Below are positions 25,612 through 37,500 of a stretch of DNA of 64,000 bases, piece by piece. The stretch is from Acanthochlamys bracteata (Eukaryota > Streptophyta > Magnoliopsida > Pandanales > Velloziaceae), in contig CM034138.1 in the NCBI GenBank assembly GCA_019914995.1, forward strand, positions 2,914,001 through 2,978,000. Reading direction: 5' to 3'. Position 1 is the stretch's first letter. Every line of letters starts with the position of its first letter. The notes beneath the pieces were generated by a model. It ran no database searches. It was not told the DNA's origin and saw only the letters and a list, made by a program, of their open reading frames with translations. Position numbers and translations under genes: made by a program.

Positions 25612-28600
25612 ATGTTAAGTAAAGTGTATATTAACCTTCCTTTGCTTAATGTGATTGAACAGATTCCAGCATATGAAAAATTCATTAAAAATTTGAAGGC
25701 TCACAAACTCAAATTTGCACCAAACGAAGGAGTTAGGTTGAACAAGAATGTAAGTACAGTGTTGAAAAGCGAGCTTCCACCTAAGTTTGATGATCCAGGT
25801 AGTTTTGATATTTCTATCACTATTGGTGCCAAAAGACTTGGACGTGCTATGTTGGACCTAGAGGCGAGCATCAACTTGATGCCATTTTCTATCTACAAAG
25901 AATTGGGTTTGGAAGGTATAAAAAAGACTACTGCATGTCTCGAGCTTGCTGATCATTCCATACGGTATTCCATAGGTATTATAGATGATATTTTAGTTCA
26001 AATTGACAAATTAATTCTTCCTGCAGATTTCATTATTTTAGACATGGAGGAAAATTGGAGAAGTGATCGTGAGATCCCTATTCTTCTTGGTCGTCCATTT
26101 ATGACTACTGCAGATACATATATCAACGTGAAAAAAGGCACCCTCATAATGACAGTATTGGGTGAAACCGTTAACTTCAAAGTGTTTGATGCTTTAAAAC
26201 ATCCTTCTATTTCTTCAGATTATTGTTTTTCTGTTGATTTATTAGATCCACTAATCGATTTTGTTGTTTTGTAGGAAAATACAAATATGATTTGGAAGCA
26301 TCGTTAATTCTAGATATGGTAGATAGTGATAATTCTAATAATATGCTCGCTGCGCTAAATGTGTTAAAACCAATTCAACCTAGTTATAGAGCCTCATTTG
26401 AACCTTTAGAGAGAATAAAATAAGGATATAACCATCTACTGTAGTCCCTTCTAAGTTAGAATTCAAACCATTGCCTGAACATTTTAAATATACATTCTTA
26501 GGTGATAATAAAAACCCTCCCAGTTATTATATCTTCAGATCTTACAGTTAGAGAAGATAAGAGCCTCATTAATATCCTAAAAGAGCATAGGACAGTAATA
26601 GTTTGGACAATAGCTGACATAAAAGGTATTAGTCCTGTGATGTGTATGCATAGAATTTTAATGGAGGATGATGCCAAACCTACTCGTGAAAGCCAAAAGA
26701 GATTAAATCCTAATATGAAAGAGATTGTTAGAGCTGAAATTTTAAAACTGCTTGATGTAGGAGTAATCTATCCAATCTCTAATAGTAGATGAGTTAATCC
26801 TGTACAAGTAGTACCTAAGAAATTTAGGATAACAGTAGTTAAAAATAAGAATAATGAATTGATCCCTACAAGAACAACTACGGGATGACGTGTTTGTATT
26901 GATTATAGGAAGTTAATTCTGCAACAAGAAAAGATTATTTTCCTTTATCTTTCATTGATCAAATACTTGAACGTTTAGCTGGACACTCACATTATTGTTT
27001 TCTTGATGGTTTTTCAGGTTATAATCAAATTCCAATTGCTCCGGAATACCAAGAGAAGACAACTTTCACTTGTCCATTTGGTACTTTCGTCTATAGGAGG
27101 ATGCCCTTTGGTTTGTGCAATGCTCCAATAACATTTCAAAGATGTATGATGGCTATATTTTCTGATATGGTAGAGAGAATTATCGAGGTATTTATGGATG
27201 ATTTTTAAGTTTTTGGATCTTCTTTTGATGGATGCCTTGACAATTTGAAATTGGTTTTGTTTAGATGCGAAGAAACAAACTTGGTTTTGAATTGGAAAAA
27301 ATGTCATTTCATGGTTAAACAAGGAATTGTTTTAGGACATGTGGTTTCTAGTAAAAGAATTGATGTGGATAGAGCAAAAATTGAAATTATAAAAAATCTA
27401 GCTCCCCCTACTTCAGTAAAAGGCATTAGAAGTTTCTTAGGCCATGTTGGTTTTTATAGAAGATTTATTAAGAATTTTTCTAAAATAACTAGGCATCTAT
27501 GTGATTTATTGGCTAAGGATGCTTTGTTTGATTTTGATAAAAATTGTTTGGATGCATTCAACAATTTGAAACATGTCTTAACTACTGCTCTCATAATCAC
27601 TGCTCCCGACTGAAATTTGCCATTTGAATTGATATGTGATGCTTCAGATTATGCTATTGGTGTAGTGCTTGGTCACCGAATTGATAAACTACCACATGTT
27701 ATATATTATGCTAGCAAGACTTGGAATGATGCACAACTTAATTAATCAACAACAGAAAAAAAGTTGCTTGCTGTGGTGTTTGCTTTAGAAAAATTTCGTC
27801 AATATATTTTTGGTTCTAAAGTTATTGTATTTACTGACCATGCTGCTTTTAAGTATTTGTTGACAAAAAAAAATGCTAAGCCTAGGTTGATTCGATGAAT
27901 ATTATTGCTACAAGAATTTGACTTGAAGATTAAAGATAAGAAAGGAAGCAAGAATGTGGTTGAATCGATGGATATTATTGCTACAAGAGTTTGACTTAAA
28001 GATTAAAGATAAGAAAGAAAGCGAGAATGTGGTAGCAGACCATCTTTGTCGTATCGTGATTAAAGATCAAAAAGAATGAGATGACATGCCTCTAAATGAT
28101 TCTTTTCCAGATGAACAATATTTTTCCATTACTTATAAAGAACCTTGGTATGCTGATTTTGTAAATTATCTTGCTAGTGGTGTAATGAGAAATAATTTAT
28201 CTTTTCAGAAAAAGAAGCGATTTCTGTCTATGGTGAAGTACTATTATTGGGATGATCCTTATTTGTTTAAGCACTGTCCGGACCAAATCATTAGAAGATG
28301 CGTTCCTGAGGATGAACAAGAAAGCATTCTAAGGCATAGCTATGAGTTAGCATGTAGAGGTCATTTTGGTGCTAAGCAAACAGCCCATAAAGTCCTTCAA
28401 TCAGGTTTTTTTTTGACCCACTTTATTTAAAAATGCATTTAACTTTTGTACTAAGTGTGACAAATGTCAAAGAGTAGGAAATATCAGCAGGAGGAACATG
28501 ATGCCTTTGACTAATATTTTGGTCGTAGAACTCTTTAATGTTTGGGGTATAAACTTCATGGGTCTATTCCCTTCCTCCTTTGGGTATTCTTATATTCTTG

Positions 28601-29422
28601 TTGCTGTTAATTATGCATCTAAATGGGTAGAGATTCAAGCTACAAAAGCTAATGATCATAAGATTGTCCTCAAAATTTTGAAGAATATGATTTTCACTAA
28701 ATTTGGAACTCCTAGAGCAATCATTAGTGATGGTGGTAAACATTTTTGCAATAAATCTTTTGATGCTTTGCTAAGAAAATATGACATAACTCATAAGGAG
28801 CCACTCCATATCACCCTCAAACCTCAGGACAAGTAGAAATTAGCAATAGGGAAGTTAAGAATATTTTGGAGAAAACTGTGAACACCACAAGAAAGAATTT
28901 GGCAATAATACTTAGTGATGTTTTGTGGGCTTACAGGACAGCATATAAAACACCTATAAGGATGAGTCCATACGTATTGTATTTGAAAAAGCATGTCATT
29001 TACCTATGGAACTTGAACATAATGCATATTGGGCTATAAAGAAGCTAAATTTTGACATGAATGATGCAGGGAATGAAAGAAAGTTGCAACTCAATAAATT
29101 GGAAGAAATTCGTAATGAAGCTTATGAGAATGCAAAGATTTATAAGGAACGCACAAAGTCATATCATGACAAGTCAATTCAGCGAAAAGAGTTTACTCTT
29201 GGTATGAAAGTTTTATTATTTAACTCACGGTTGAAACTCTTTTCAGAAAAGCTGAAGTCAAAATGGCATGGACCATATAAAATAGTTGAAATCTTTCCAC
29301 ATGGAGCTATAGAAATCAAGGATCTCAAATCTGGAGCACAATTTAAGGTCAATGGGCATCGCTTGAAGCCATACTTGGAGGCCACCCTCGCAATCCAAAC
29401 TGAACCAACCCTTCCTATTTGA
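25612..29422 (+). pseudogene. Pol of the Athila-like element: protease, RT, RNase H, integrase, broken
   Basis: Protease at 25,612-26,274 has LDLEASINLMP, where the active-site word is normally DLGAS, and ILLGRPF. RT at about 26,500-27,240 has DYRKL, FLDGFSGYNQIPIAPE, FGLCNAP and FMDDF. The connection follows at 27,245-27,613 (GHVVSSKRIDVDRAKIE, GFYRRFIKNFS). RNase H at about 27,620-28,040 has ICDASDYAIG and FTDHAA and is broken by a 73-bp duplication. Integrase at 28,086-29,422 has a zinc-binding region (HSYELACRGHFG, CTKCDKCQ), GINFMG in place of GIDFMG, ISDGG, and a C-terminal SH3-like part (KWHGPYKI). Stops include three or four TGG-to-TGA changes (about 26,790, 26,886, 27,611 and 27,897). 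The element cannot supply its own enzymes. Confidence 0.9.
27892..28033 (+). repeat. 73-bp tandem duplication in the RNase H region
   Basis: tcgatgaatattattgctac at 27,892 recurs as tcgatggatattattgctac at 27,965, and the following bases match with a few substitutions up to 28,033. The period of 73 is not a multiple of three, so it also shifts frame. A private change of this copy. Confidence 0.88.
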
Positions 29423-30690
29423 CAAACTTCTCGTCTGGCTGAAGACGTTAAATTTAGCGCTTATTGGGAGGCAACCCAAGGCCTTTCTCTCTAGTAGCAA
29501 TTGAATTTTGTAGGATTTTGTTTTCGTTTGATTTGATATGTTTATTATTTTTGAAGGATTCGGAAAGAAAGAAGAATCACTATAATGCAAAGATTTATTG
29601 CTGTGATGCAGTTGATGGAGAAGTTAATCAAAGGTTCAGGCCATTTAAAAATCAAGAGAGTTTTCCTACACATCAATTTTTATCCCTTTGCTTTATACAT
29701 TGTTCATTTTTATCTTTCACCATTGAGGACAATGTCGAATTCAAGCTTGGGGGGGAGATAGAAAATTATGCATAAACATCGATTGATAGTCTATCATCCA
29801 TTTTTCAATAATGAATTTGAACACTCTTTCTAATATGGCTTTTGAAACTAGAATCCTTATTGAGTTTGTTCGTATAATATTCTTATTAACTAAGCCTACA
29901 TTCTTCTTGATATAGTACTGTATATAATTAAGGTGATAAAATCTTATTATTTTAGACAATGCAATTGAATACATTTTACAGAGGATTTTGATTTCATAGT
30001 CTATAACGAGTGATGACATCTACCACCATACAATGTAAGGCTTAGAGTTGATCTAAGTATTTTTTGTGTTGTCTTGTTTTGTTTTTAATTTTTAGGGATA
30101 ATTGAGATACAGAGTTATAAAGAGTCTTTGAAAAGCACAAGGATAAAGAAATAGCATTTGTATTAAAAAAAAAAAAAAAGAAGCTCGAGTATACATTGTA
30201 AAGTGTAATGATGAAGAAAGAGCAATTAAATAAATAAAAGAGCCGCAAAATTGGGCCAATGCTTGAGTATACCTTATTCTTCTTGAAGTTAAATGTGCTC
30301 TTGGTTACTTTGTATTTTGACGACTTCCTAAATTTGATTTCATTCATTACAACATTTAAAATAACTTGGTGAATCTCTAAAAATTGTATGTGCAGTGGGG
30401 AGATGATTTCTAAACATACTTATGGACATTGAATTCTAAACTTCCTTCTAGTATGTTGCATATATTTTGGAATGCGAGGTTGAGTTGATTTGATTTCTAT
30501 ATAGTGCAATTAAGAGAGTTTGTAAGTGATGTTAATTTGTTTATTACGTTTACATTATTCTTTAAAGATTTTGGTTGATCAAGCTACACGAAGAAATTAA
30601 AAATTATGAGAATAAGTTGTGAAGAATGATATATATAACTTTCTTATCATTTTGCTCGAGGACTAGCAAAAAATTAAGTTTGGTAGTATT
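29423..30690 (+). other. Non-coding spacer of the Athila-like element with two polypurine-like sites
   Basis: After integrase there is no env-like frame. A G-rich purine tract at 29,743-29,759 (aagcttgggggggagat) follows an attgaggacaatg motif. The tract expected directly before LTR2 is degenerate (aagtttggtagtatt, about 30,676-30,690) and follows ctcgaggactagc. An intact PPT-like tract 0.95 kb upstream and an eroded one at the LTR edge are both visible. Confidence 0.6.
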
Positions 30691-31840
30691 TGATAATGTG
30701 TAATGATACATATTTATTATATCTTATTGTTATAATAAATATTAAATTTTTATTAAAATTCTATTCATAATATGAATTAATTTATTTTATTTTATTTTGT
30801 GAAGTATAGGTGAATAAAGAAGTAAATTATTGAAGGAATAAAATAAAAGAGCTAATCATGGGAAGAAATATCAAGCGGCGGTCCTCATTGATGCATTTGA
30901 CCAATCAAATCTAAATCAAAGATTTAGCATCAAATCTAGCATCAAATATAGCAACAAATATAGCAACAAATCTATATACAAATCTAATCCGAAGATCCTG
31001 AAGATATTTTTTTCTAAATTTGTGGGAGAAAGTTCAACTATAAAAAGGGGTGAATAGAAGGCCAAGAGAAACAAATAAGGAGCGAACGAAAAGCCAACGA
31101 AGAGCCGATGGAAAATCTAGAGAGAGACGAACGAGAGACAGAAGGAAGATCAGATTAGAGACGAAAAATTATTCAGATTTGCTTTCTTCTCTTTTTCTCA
31201 TGTTTTATTTTTCATACAATACTATTGTGTGTAATATTAATATAAGTGGCTAAATTCTCTAAACTGGAGTTAGGATGAAACCCTAATAAATTTAATTTAT
31301 TAGATGAATATTATGTGATGTATGGATTGTTGGTTTTATGTGAGTTGTTAAATCTCGTTTGAGAGGATGTTTAGATGTTAAATTTACATGCATGATTAGC
31401 ATTGAGTTTGATATCTAAATTATTATATTAATTTTGTTTGCGATGACCAATTGGAATATAATTTACGAATTACAGGATTAATAACTATAGTTAATATTTA
31501 CTGGACCAAAGTGAATGTAACTACATGATTTATGATTTCGCAGAACCTAATAGCATTGTTAGTAATTTCTAAACAAGGAGTTAGAATATCACTAGCGATA
31601 GGTGATTTTATACTAGACCAAAGTTAAAATCATAATTAGAAATCGTATCTAATAACTGGACCAAGGTGTTAGGTACAAAGTCTTCACAATCATCATAATC
31701 TATTATCATATTTATTTAAAGATTAAATTAGAGGCATTAGTGATGGATTCTAAAACTCCAGTTGTTTGCATACCTATTTTTTCGATGCGTGCATTACTTT
31801 TCGTTCTTAGCTCTCGTACACTTTTGATTCGCTTTTACAA
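30691..31840 (+). repeat. LTR2 (3' LTR) of the Athila-like element, lacking its 3' end
   Basis: Begins tgataatgtg and aligns with LTR1 to ...gcttttacaa (LTR1 position 23,767). The last ~157 bp of the LTR, including the expected ...ca end, are missing. At 31,841 the sequence jumps into an inverted LTR copy. Confidence 0.88.
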
Positions 31841-32797
31841 TCTAACACCTTGCTTCAGTTATTAGATACATTTCTAATTATGACTTTAACTTTGGTCCAG
31901 TGTAAAATCACCTATCGCTAGTGATATTCTAACTCCTTATTTAGAAATTACTAACAATGCATTAGGTTCTGCGAAATCATAAATCATGTAGTTACATTCA
32001 CTTTGGTTCAGTAAATATTAACTACAGTTATTAATCCTATAATTCGTAAATTATGCTCCGATTGGTCCTCGCAAACACAATTAATATAATAATTTAGATA
32101 TCAAACTCAATGCTAATCATGCATGCAAATTTAACATCTAAATATCCTTTCAAACAAGATTTAACAACTCAAATAAAGTCAACAATCCATACATCACATA
32201 ATATTCAAGAAATAAATTAAATTTATTAGGGTTTCATCCTAGCTCCAGTTTAGAGAATTTAGCCACTCATATTAATACTACACACAATAGTATTATATGA
32301 AAAATAAAACATGAGAAAAAAAGAAGAAAACAAATCTGAATAATTTTTTGTCTCTAATCTGATCTTCCTTTTGTCTCCCGTTCGTCTCTCTCTAGGTTTT
32401 CTGTCGGCTCTTCGTTTGCTCATTATTTGTTTCTCTTGGCTCTCCATTCACCCCTTTTTATAGTTGAACTCTCTCCCACAAAATTAGAAAAAAATATCTT
32501 CAGGATCTTCGGATTAGATTTGAGATAGATTTGTTGCTATATTTGATGTTAGATTTGATGCTAAATTTTTGATTTAGATTTGATTGGTCAAATGCATCAA
32601 TGAGGACAACCGCTTGATATTTCCTCCAATAATTAGCTCTTTTATTTTATTCCTTCAATAATTTACTTCTTTATTCACCTATACTTCACAAAATAAAATA
32701 AAATAAATTAATTCATATTATGAATAGAATTTTAATAAAAATTTAATATTTATTATAACAATAAGATATAATAAATATATATCATTACACATTATCA
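31841..32797 (-). repeat. LTR3, inverted LTR copy fused to LTR2
   Basis: Read on the minus strand from 32,797 it begins tgataatgtgtaatgat and follows the LTR to ...aaggtgttaga, equivalent to LTR2 position ~31,672. With LTR2 it forms a hairpin-like inverted repeat: arms 30,691-31,672 and 31,841-32,797, loop of ~168 bp. LTR3 shares with LTR2, against LTR1, the states tgataatGtg, ttaAattt, gaagTaaatt and cagaacctaat. Its outer end touches the target duplication. Confidence 0.9.
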
Positions 32798-33425
32798 GTA
32801 CATTTACAAATAATGACATAATATATAAAAATATTGTGATAATGAACTAAATGAATATAAAAACTGTTAATGATATAGTTATCTGAACTATAAATATGAA
32901 CATTGTTAATTTATTACATTAAGATGAAATATAAAAAAGTAATATATTTAATTTTCAATAATTTTAATAAATACTATCTAAAATTTTAAAAGTATTAAAT
33001 AAATTTATAAAAAATTATCAAAAAGTAAGATCTTACGATCTTACTTAAATTTCCGATTTTACGATACTATACAAGCAAAACGATCTTACATAAAATTTCG
33101 ATCCAGACAATTTTGGTAACACCTACAATGCTCTGCTCAGTTCTTCAATGACGGGCTTATAAGCTGGTTCGACTAAGAAAGTTAAACTCGGTTTTGAATC
33201 AAGAACGACCCCATTTTCGTTGGGGCCGGCTAAGCTGATCAACCGAGCAGAAGCTGAAACTTGGCTGTAGCCGACAACGCCATCTACAATCGATGTTAGT
33301 TTGACTGCAACCGATGATGAGCTTCTGGTGTTCGCCGTTGGTTAACGTCACTGTTGCCGACTCGTTCGCGAAGAACCCTAATGTTTTCGAACATGATGCA
33401 TACCTATGGAAACGCGAAGTTCTAA

Positions 33426-34533
33426 TATTGTTGTGTTAATAAAACGTAAAAACTAAAATAGTGGTACAAGGTTGAAAAAAATAGAAAGTTACGCTGTCGT
33501 TTAATTAGTTTGTTGGCTCTGGCCGTGAGATTAACAATAAACTCTTACTTGAACTAGAAACAGCTGTTGCTCTTAACTTGAACTAAATATATTCAAGCTG
33601 CTGTTTCTTTTCATCGATCCAGTTAAGGCGTATTTTTCAGCTAAACTTTCATATTGAGTTTTAAAAATTTAAAATTAATAATTTTACATTTATTTATTAT
33701 AAAAATTAATTTAAAAATTTTTTTAAAAATTTAATTTTAGAAGTAAAATTTTTTATGATAAATTATATATTTACTTTAATTTAAAAGTAATTTTTTTAAA
33801 AATGAGTATCTTATCTTTCGTTTATATAAAATGAGTTTCAAATATGATGTTTTATATTTACTTTAGTGCCAACTCAATGTGACACTTTACTCTTTCACAA
33901 ACTTCTCGCTTCAAAATAAAGACATCATATTTAAAACACTTATTAGAATATCTCTTTCTTTTTGTGCTCAAATAATTTGATTGAGCCATTATTAGTTTCT
34001 ACACCTTCGTCGTCGTTCGATTTAACTCTAACATACTTCGTATGACATGTTCATTACAAGCTTACGCAAACAGAGAGAGTGCTTCTTCAAAATAAAAAAT
34101 TTCTGAAAAAAATATATTAAATTTTTTTAAAAATTAAATTCTACTTTTCTTACTAAAAAATAAAATATAATGATGTAAAATTTTTCTGTATTTTTTAAAT
34201 TTTAAAAAAATATATAAAATTTTTTAAAAATTTAATAAAAACCTAAAATAAAGAGTTAAAAAAATATATAAGCTATAGCAATACATGCGATTTAATCAGA
34301 AAGCATACAAGCATAGCCTCTCAACGATTACATCAATGGCATTTGTAACATGCTCTGGACCAATATTTAATAAATATAATCGTTCGAAACTGATGACATA
34401 AATTATCTTGAAAAAAAAAATGAAAAAAAAAACCTGCGGATACAAACTAAAGCTCAAACAAAGTCTTCTTTCAGGGAACTCACTCTTGGCAGATCATTCA
34501 TCCATCAAACATACAATTTCCATATAAAGACAA
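33426..34533. other. AT-rich intergenic region
   Basis: Lies between the 5' fragment of the protease pseudogene and the 3' end of the RPC3 gene. No coding exon or clear repeat ends seen. The last ~200 bp are likely 3' UTR of RPC3. Confidence 0.5.
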
Positions 34534-37500
34534 TCATGCAAAGTCATGGAAAAGCATAAGAATGTCATCAAGCCTCAGAAGCGAAGCTTCCAGTGTCGAC
34601 CTACATGTCTTCAATTTTCCTAACTTCTCAACCTGCAAGACCTGTTGCAGAGCAAATAATCCAGTTTCAAGACAAATTGTACAGAATAGATAAGTAGCAA
34701 ATCTAGTTGAATTAATGAATCCATATCGACTACAATTTCACCATCTCAACCTTGATTTGAATTAGGGCCAAAACGGATCTTTGACGAATAGAAGTGCTTT
34801 TTTCAAAAACTTACATCAACTTAGTGAAAAATTTGACCTCACATATCAAACTTCAAGAAAAAGTGCAGACTGGTCAATGCCAAACCTCGTGAATTTGTTC
34901 CACTATATGAGCAATTTTTAGTCTCAAATTTAGTGCAGCATGGCATACATCATTCAAAATGTGCTCTCGGAGAGCATCTGTTTTCACTTTCCACAAGCAG
35001 AGCAGGTTATGTACACCTCCTAGCTGAATTTTCTGCAGGTCAATTGTAATGTAGTGAGAGGTCAGGTTAACCATCTATTAGAAGATCTACAAGAAAGAAA
35101 GTTCGAAAATGCATGAGCCACTGAGCTAACTGCTACACATGTTACAGAACATATAATTGTTAAATGAAAAAAAAGTAAGGTTTTTCAGATCCAAAATTAA
35201 AACAAAACGCGTCTACATATGCTGGGTATAGGTTAATTATAAACGAACGAATGTCTGCACCTAGTAAGGTCAATTTCATCATCCAAAACATTTGATGCCT
35301 AATATTTGATGAATTACAAGTAAAAGGCTGAACTAGAATGTATGGGTTGGCAACAAAGGTAAACTGTAGAGTAACTTATTGACAAAAGTAGATACTCTAT
35401 ATCCCACTCATAGTGCACTGACATTAGCTATATCTACAACATACTATCAAATTTTTACAGATGAGTAGAAAATGGTAAATACTCCTGAGATCAACCTTAA
35501 CAGCTATAATATACTACCCACTACTTTGAAAACATAAAACTGACTTGACAATATTCGGGCTAAAGCATGCATCTAAGCCTACATACACACGGCACCATTC
35601 TCGTATCGTAGGATAAATTTTACTCATACTCTAACTGAATAGAGTAAACCCCATTAGGATGTGCTTTACCTGCATATCAAGGTAGCTATCTTCCCATAAT
35701 TTAAACAAGATCTCTTGTGCAACCTTTTTCTCCAGCATTGTCTTATCAGCAATCTGTAAGAGATTATAAGAACATGCACTCATATAGTAGTGTTTGCCAA
35801 TGCATAAGATGATCTTAGAGGAACGAATACTCTCAAACCTAACAAGACTTACATCTATACAAATGCATTGTGGTAATAAATAAAGTAAATAATGAGCAGG
35901 AAACGGAAAATTTCTTCCAGTTTAAAGTAGGAAAACAGCTAGAGGTGCCATTTCAGTAAGATATAATGTGGAAGCATGGATCAGAGGTCCAAAATGGATT
36001 AACTTATAAATTGTTTTCAGAGAAAAAGGAAACAGAAACAAAGAGTTGCACTTCGTTTGCTCTTTAATTTGCTTAATGGTTTGTATACAACCTACTTCAA
36101 ACATAATGCTAATTGCTTTAAGATAGATAAAAGTTAGGGTCCTCCCCTAAGTCAACTATAATACTTTGATTTCTTACTAATTCAAAACAACACATGCACC
36201 CAGAATTATGTTAAGTCCTCAATTTTGGACTTACTGCTAGCATACTAACAAGCATATGCATCTACATGCGCACTCTCAAATAACCATAAAAGTGCCAATA
36301 TGCATGAGCAGTCTTTAGTCGGTTAGTTAATGTAATTACTCGGTCCGTCTCGCAGGGCTTGCCGGTGACAGCCAACAACCTGAATACCCTGTATGTCTCT
36401 TGGCCGTATCTCTTTTGGACTATGGCATCTATCTGAGACACAAGAAAGCCAACAAATGAAAACAGGGGATAAAGGGGGACAATTACTAAAAAATAGAACA
36501 AGAAAGCAGCTTATACTAAGATTCATCTCGAGTTACCTCGTCATGTTGACAATCTTGGATAATCTTTCCCAAGTCTGCATCGCATGAACAAATAGAAAAG
36601 TGGTGCACAAGCACCGAAATGAGAATTTCATTTAAGTTCATATTCAACCCTTGAAATAAATAAGTACCTATGCTATACTGTGAACCAGATTGCTCATTTA
36701 ACAAGCTGCAACCAATCTGATCAAGTATTGGCCGGATACGATCCCTCGTCATCGATCTACCTTCCGGCCTTCCCATCAGGTTCTCCACAATATTATCCAA
36801 GGATGATTTAACTACAAAGGCAAGTGAAGAAATTTTAAGAGAACAACACAGAGCAAAAGTTGCAAATTGCTTGAAGTACCAAAGAATATAGTCATAGAGA
36901 CGTACTAGGGCACTCACAAAATTTGAAAAAGCACTTTTGCTAGTGCAAATTTTAAATGATCTATCATGTTGTGCTTATATAAACAACAAGGCTATGTCCT
37001 TGAAAAAAGGCTCACTCTTTTATTAAATATAGAACACCAAAGGACTATATCTCACCAAAAAAAAAGCCACCAATTTAGACCATCAGCATACACTTAAAAA
37101 GAGCAACTAAACAGAGGGGCTCTAAAAGAACTAATACACCATTCATATGCGCCAAAGCCCCTTCAAAGTACTACAGGAAATTTGATTTCAGAACCAACTA
37201 TCTAAGAATTTCAGCCTGAGATCAGATTTAAGATAGGGATGTGCAGAGAGTGAATCTATATACTATTTCTAATGATGAAACTTACGGATGGAAAGAAATG
37301 GTGCCACTGCAAAGAGTGCATTGACCAAATATATTCATGTTAAGCACGTAACAACTTATTAGATTCTAACATGCTGTACATGCACAACCATACTCCAAAT
37401 GCATTATTGAGTGACACGAACCACACCAAGAAGGAAATCACAATATGCGTTAAGATATATATCCTACTCTGGTTGCATAAATAAGTATTGCCTCACCAAT

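Larger units (their letters stand above)
22648..32797 (+). mobile_element. Athila-like Ty3/gypsy retrotransposon with an inverted third LTR
   Basis: 10.15-kb insertion flanked by the 5-bp duplication GTACA (22,643-22,647 and 32,798-32,802). Order: LTR1 (+), tRNA-Asp type primer site, gag, protease, RT, RNase H, integrase, ~1.27 kb non-coding, LTR2 (+, lacking its 3' end), and LTR3 in inverted orientation. Lineage: PBS tggcgccgttgcc, RT box FMDDF, protease region INLMPFSIYKELGL and gag region TTWTEI/FLEKFFSTQKTD are typical of Athila-type non-chromoviral elements. Coding regions contain many stops and frameshifts, and the integrase motif expected as GIDFMG reads GINFMG, so the copy is inactive. 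It interrupts the remnants of an aspartic protease gene. Confidence 0.92.
22219..33126. mobile_element. Possible older terminal-inverted-repeat element hosting the LTR element
   Basis: Between the protease fragments and the retrotransposon remain about 425 bp (left) and 325 bp (right). Read inward, the left starts near 22,243 with gttaaaattctgatttaaat and the right starts near 33,124 with gttaccaaaattgtctggat, then aaattttat on both. Both arms carry clusters of gatcttac/cgattttac. This looks like a diverged inverted-repeat (MULE-like) DNA element of ~0.75 kb that was hit later by the retrotransposon. No host target duplication was identified, so this remains inference. Confidence 0.35.
21949..33425 (-). 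pseudogene. Aspartic protease paralogue split by an 11-kb insertion
   Basis: The 3' portion lies at 21,949 to about 22,218 and reads YCYDWTTPSNATTVP, then KCLGFVPVESHGISVIGN and HVWEYDL, close to the C-terminus of the intact protease at 18,875-20,125. The upstream portion lies at about 33,119-33,425 on the same strand: GFFANESATVTLTNG, IIGCSQTN, then after a frameshift VDGVVGYSQ and VVLDSKPSLTFLVEPAYKP. The second catalytic motif, normally DSG or DTG, reads DSK. About 100 residues between GYSQVSA and the DSK motif are missing and the N-terminal third with the first DTG is absent. The two fragments abut the nested insertion at about 22,218 and 33,118. Non-functional. Confidence 0.85.
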
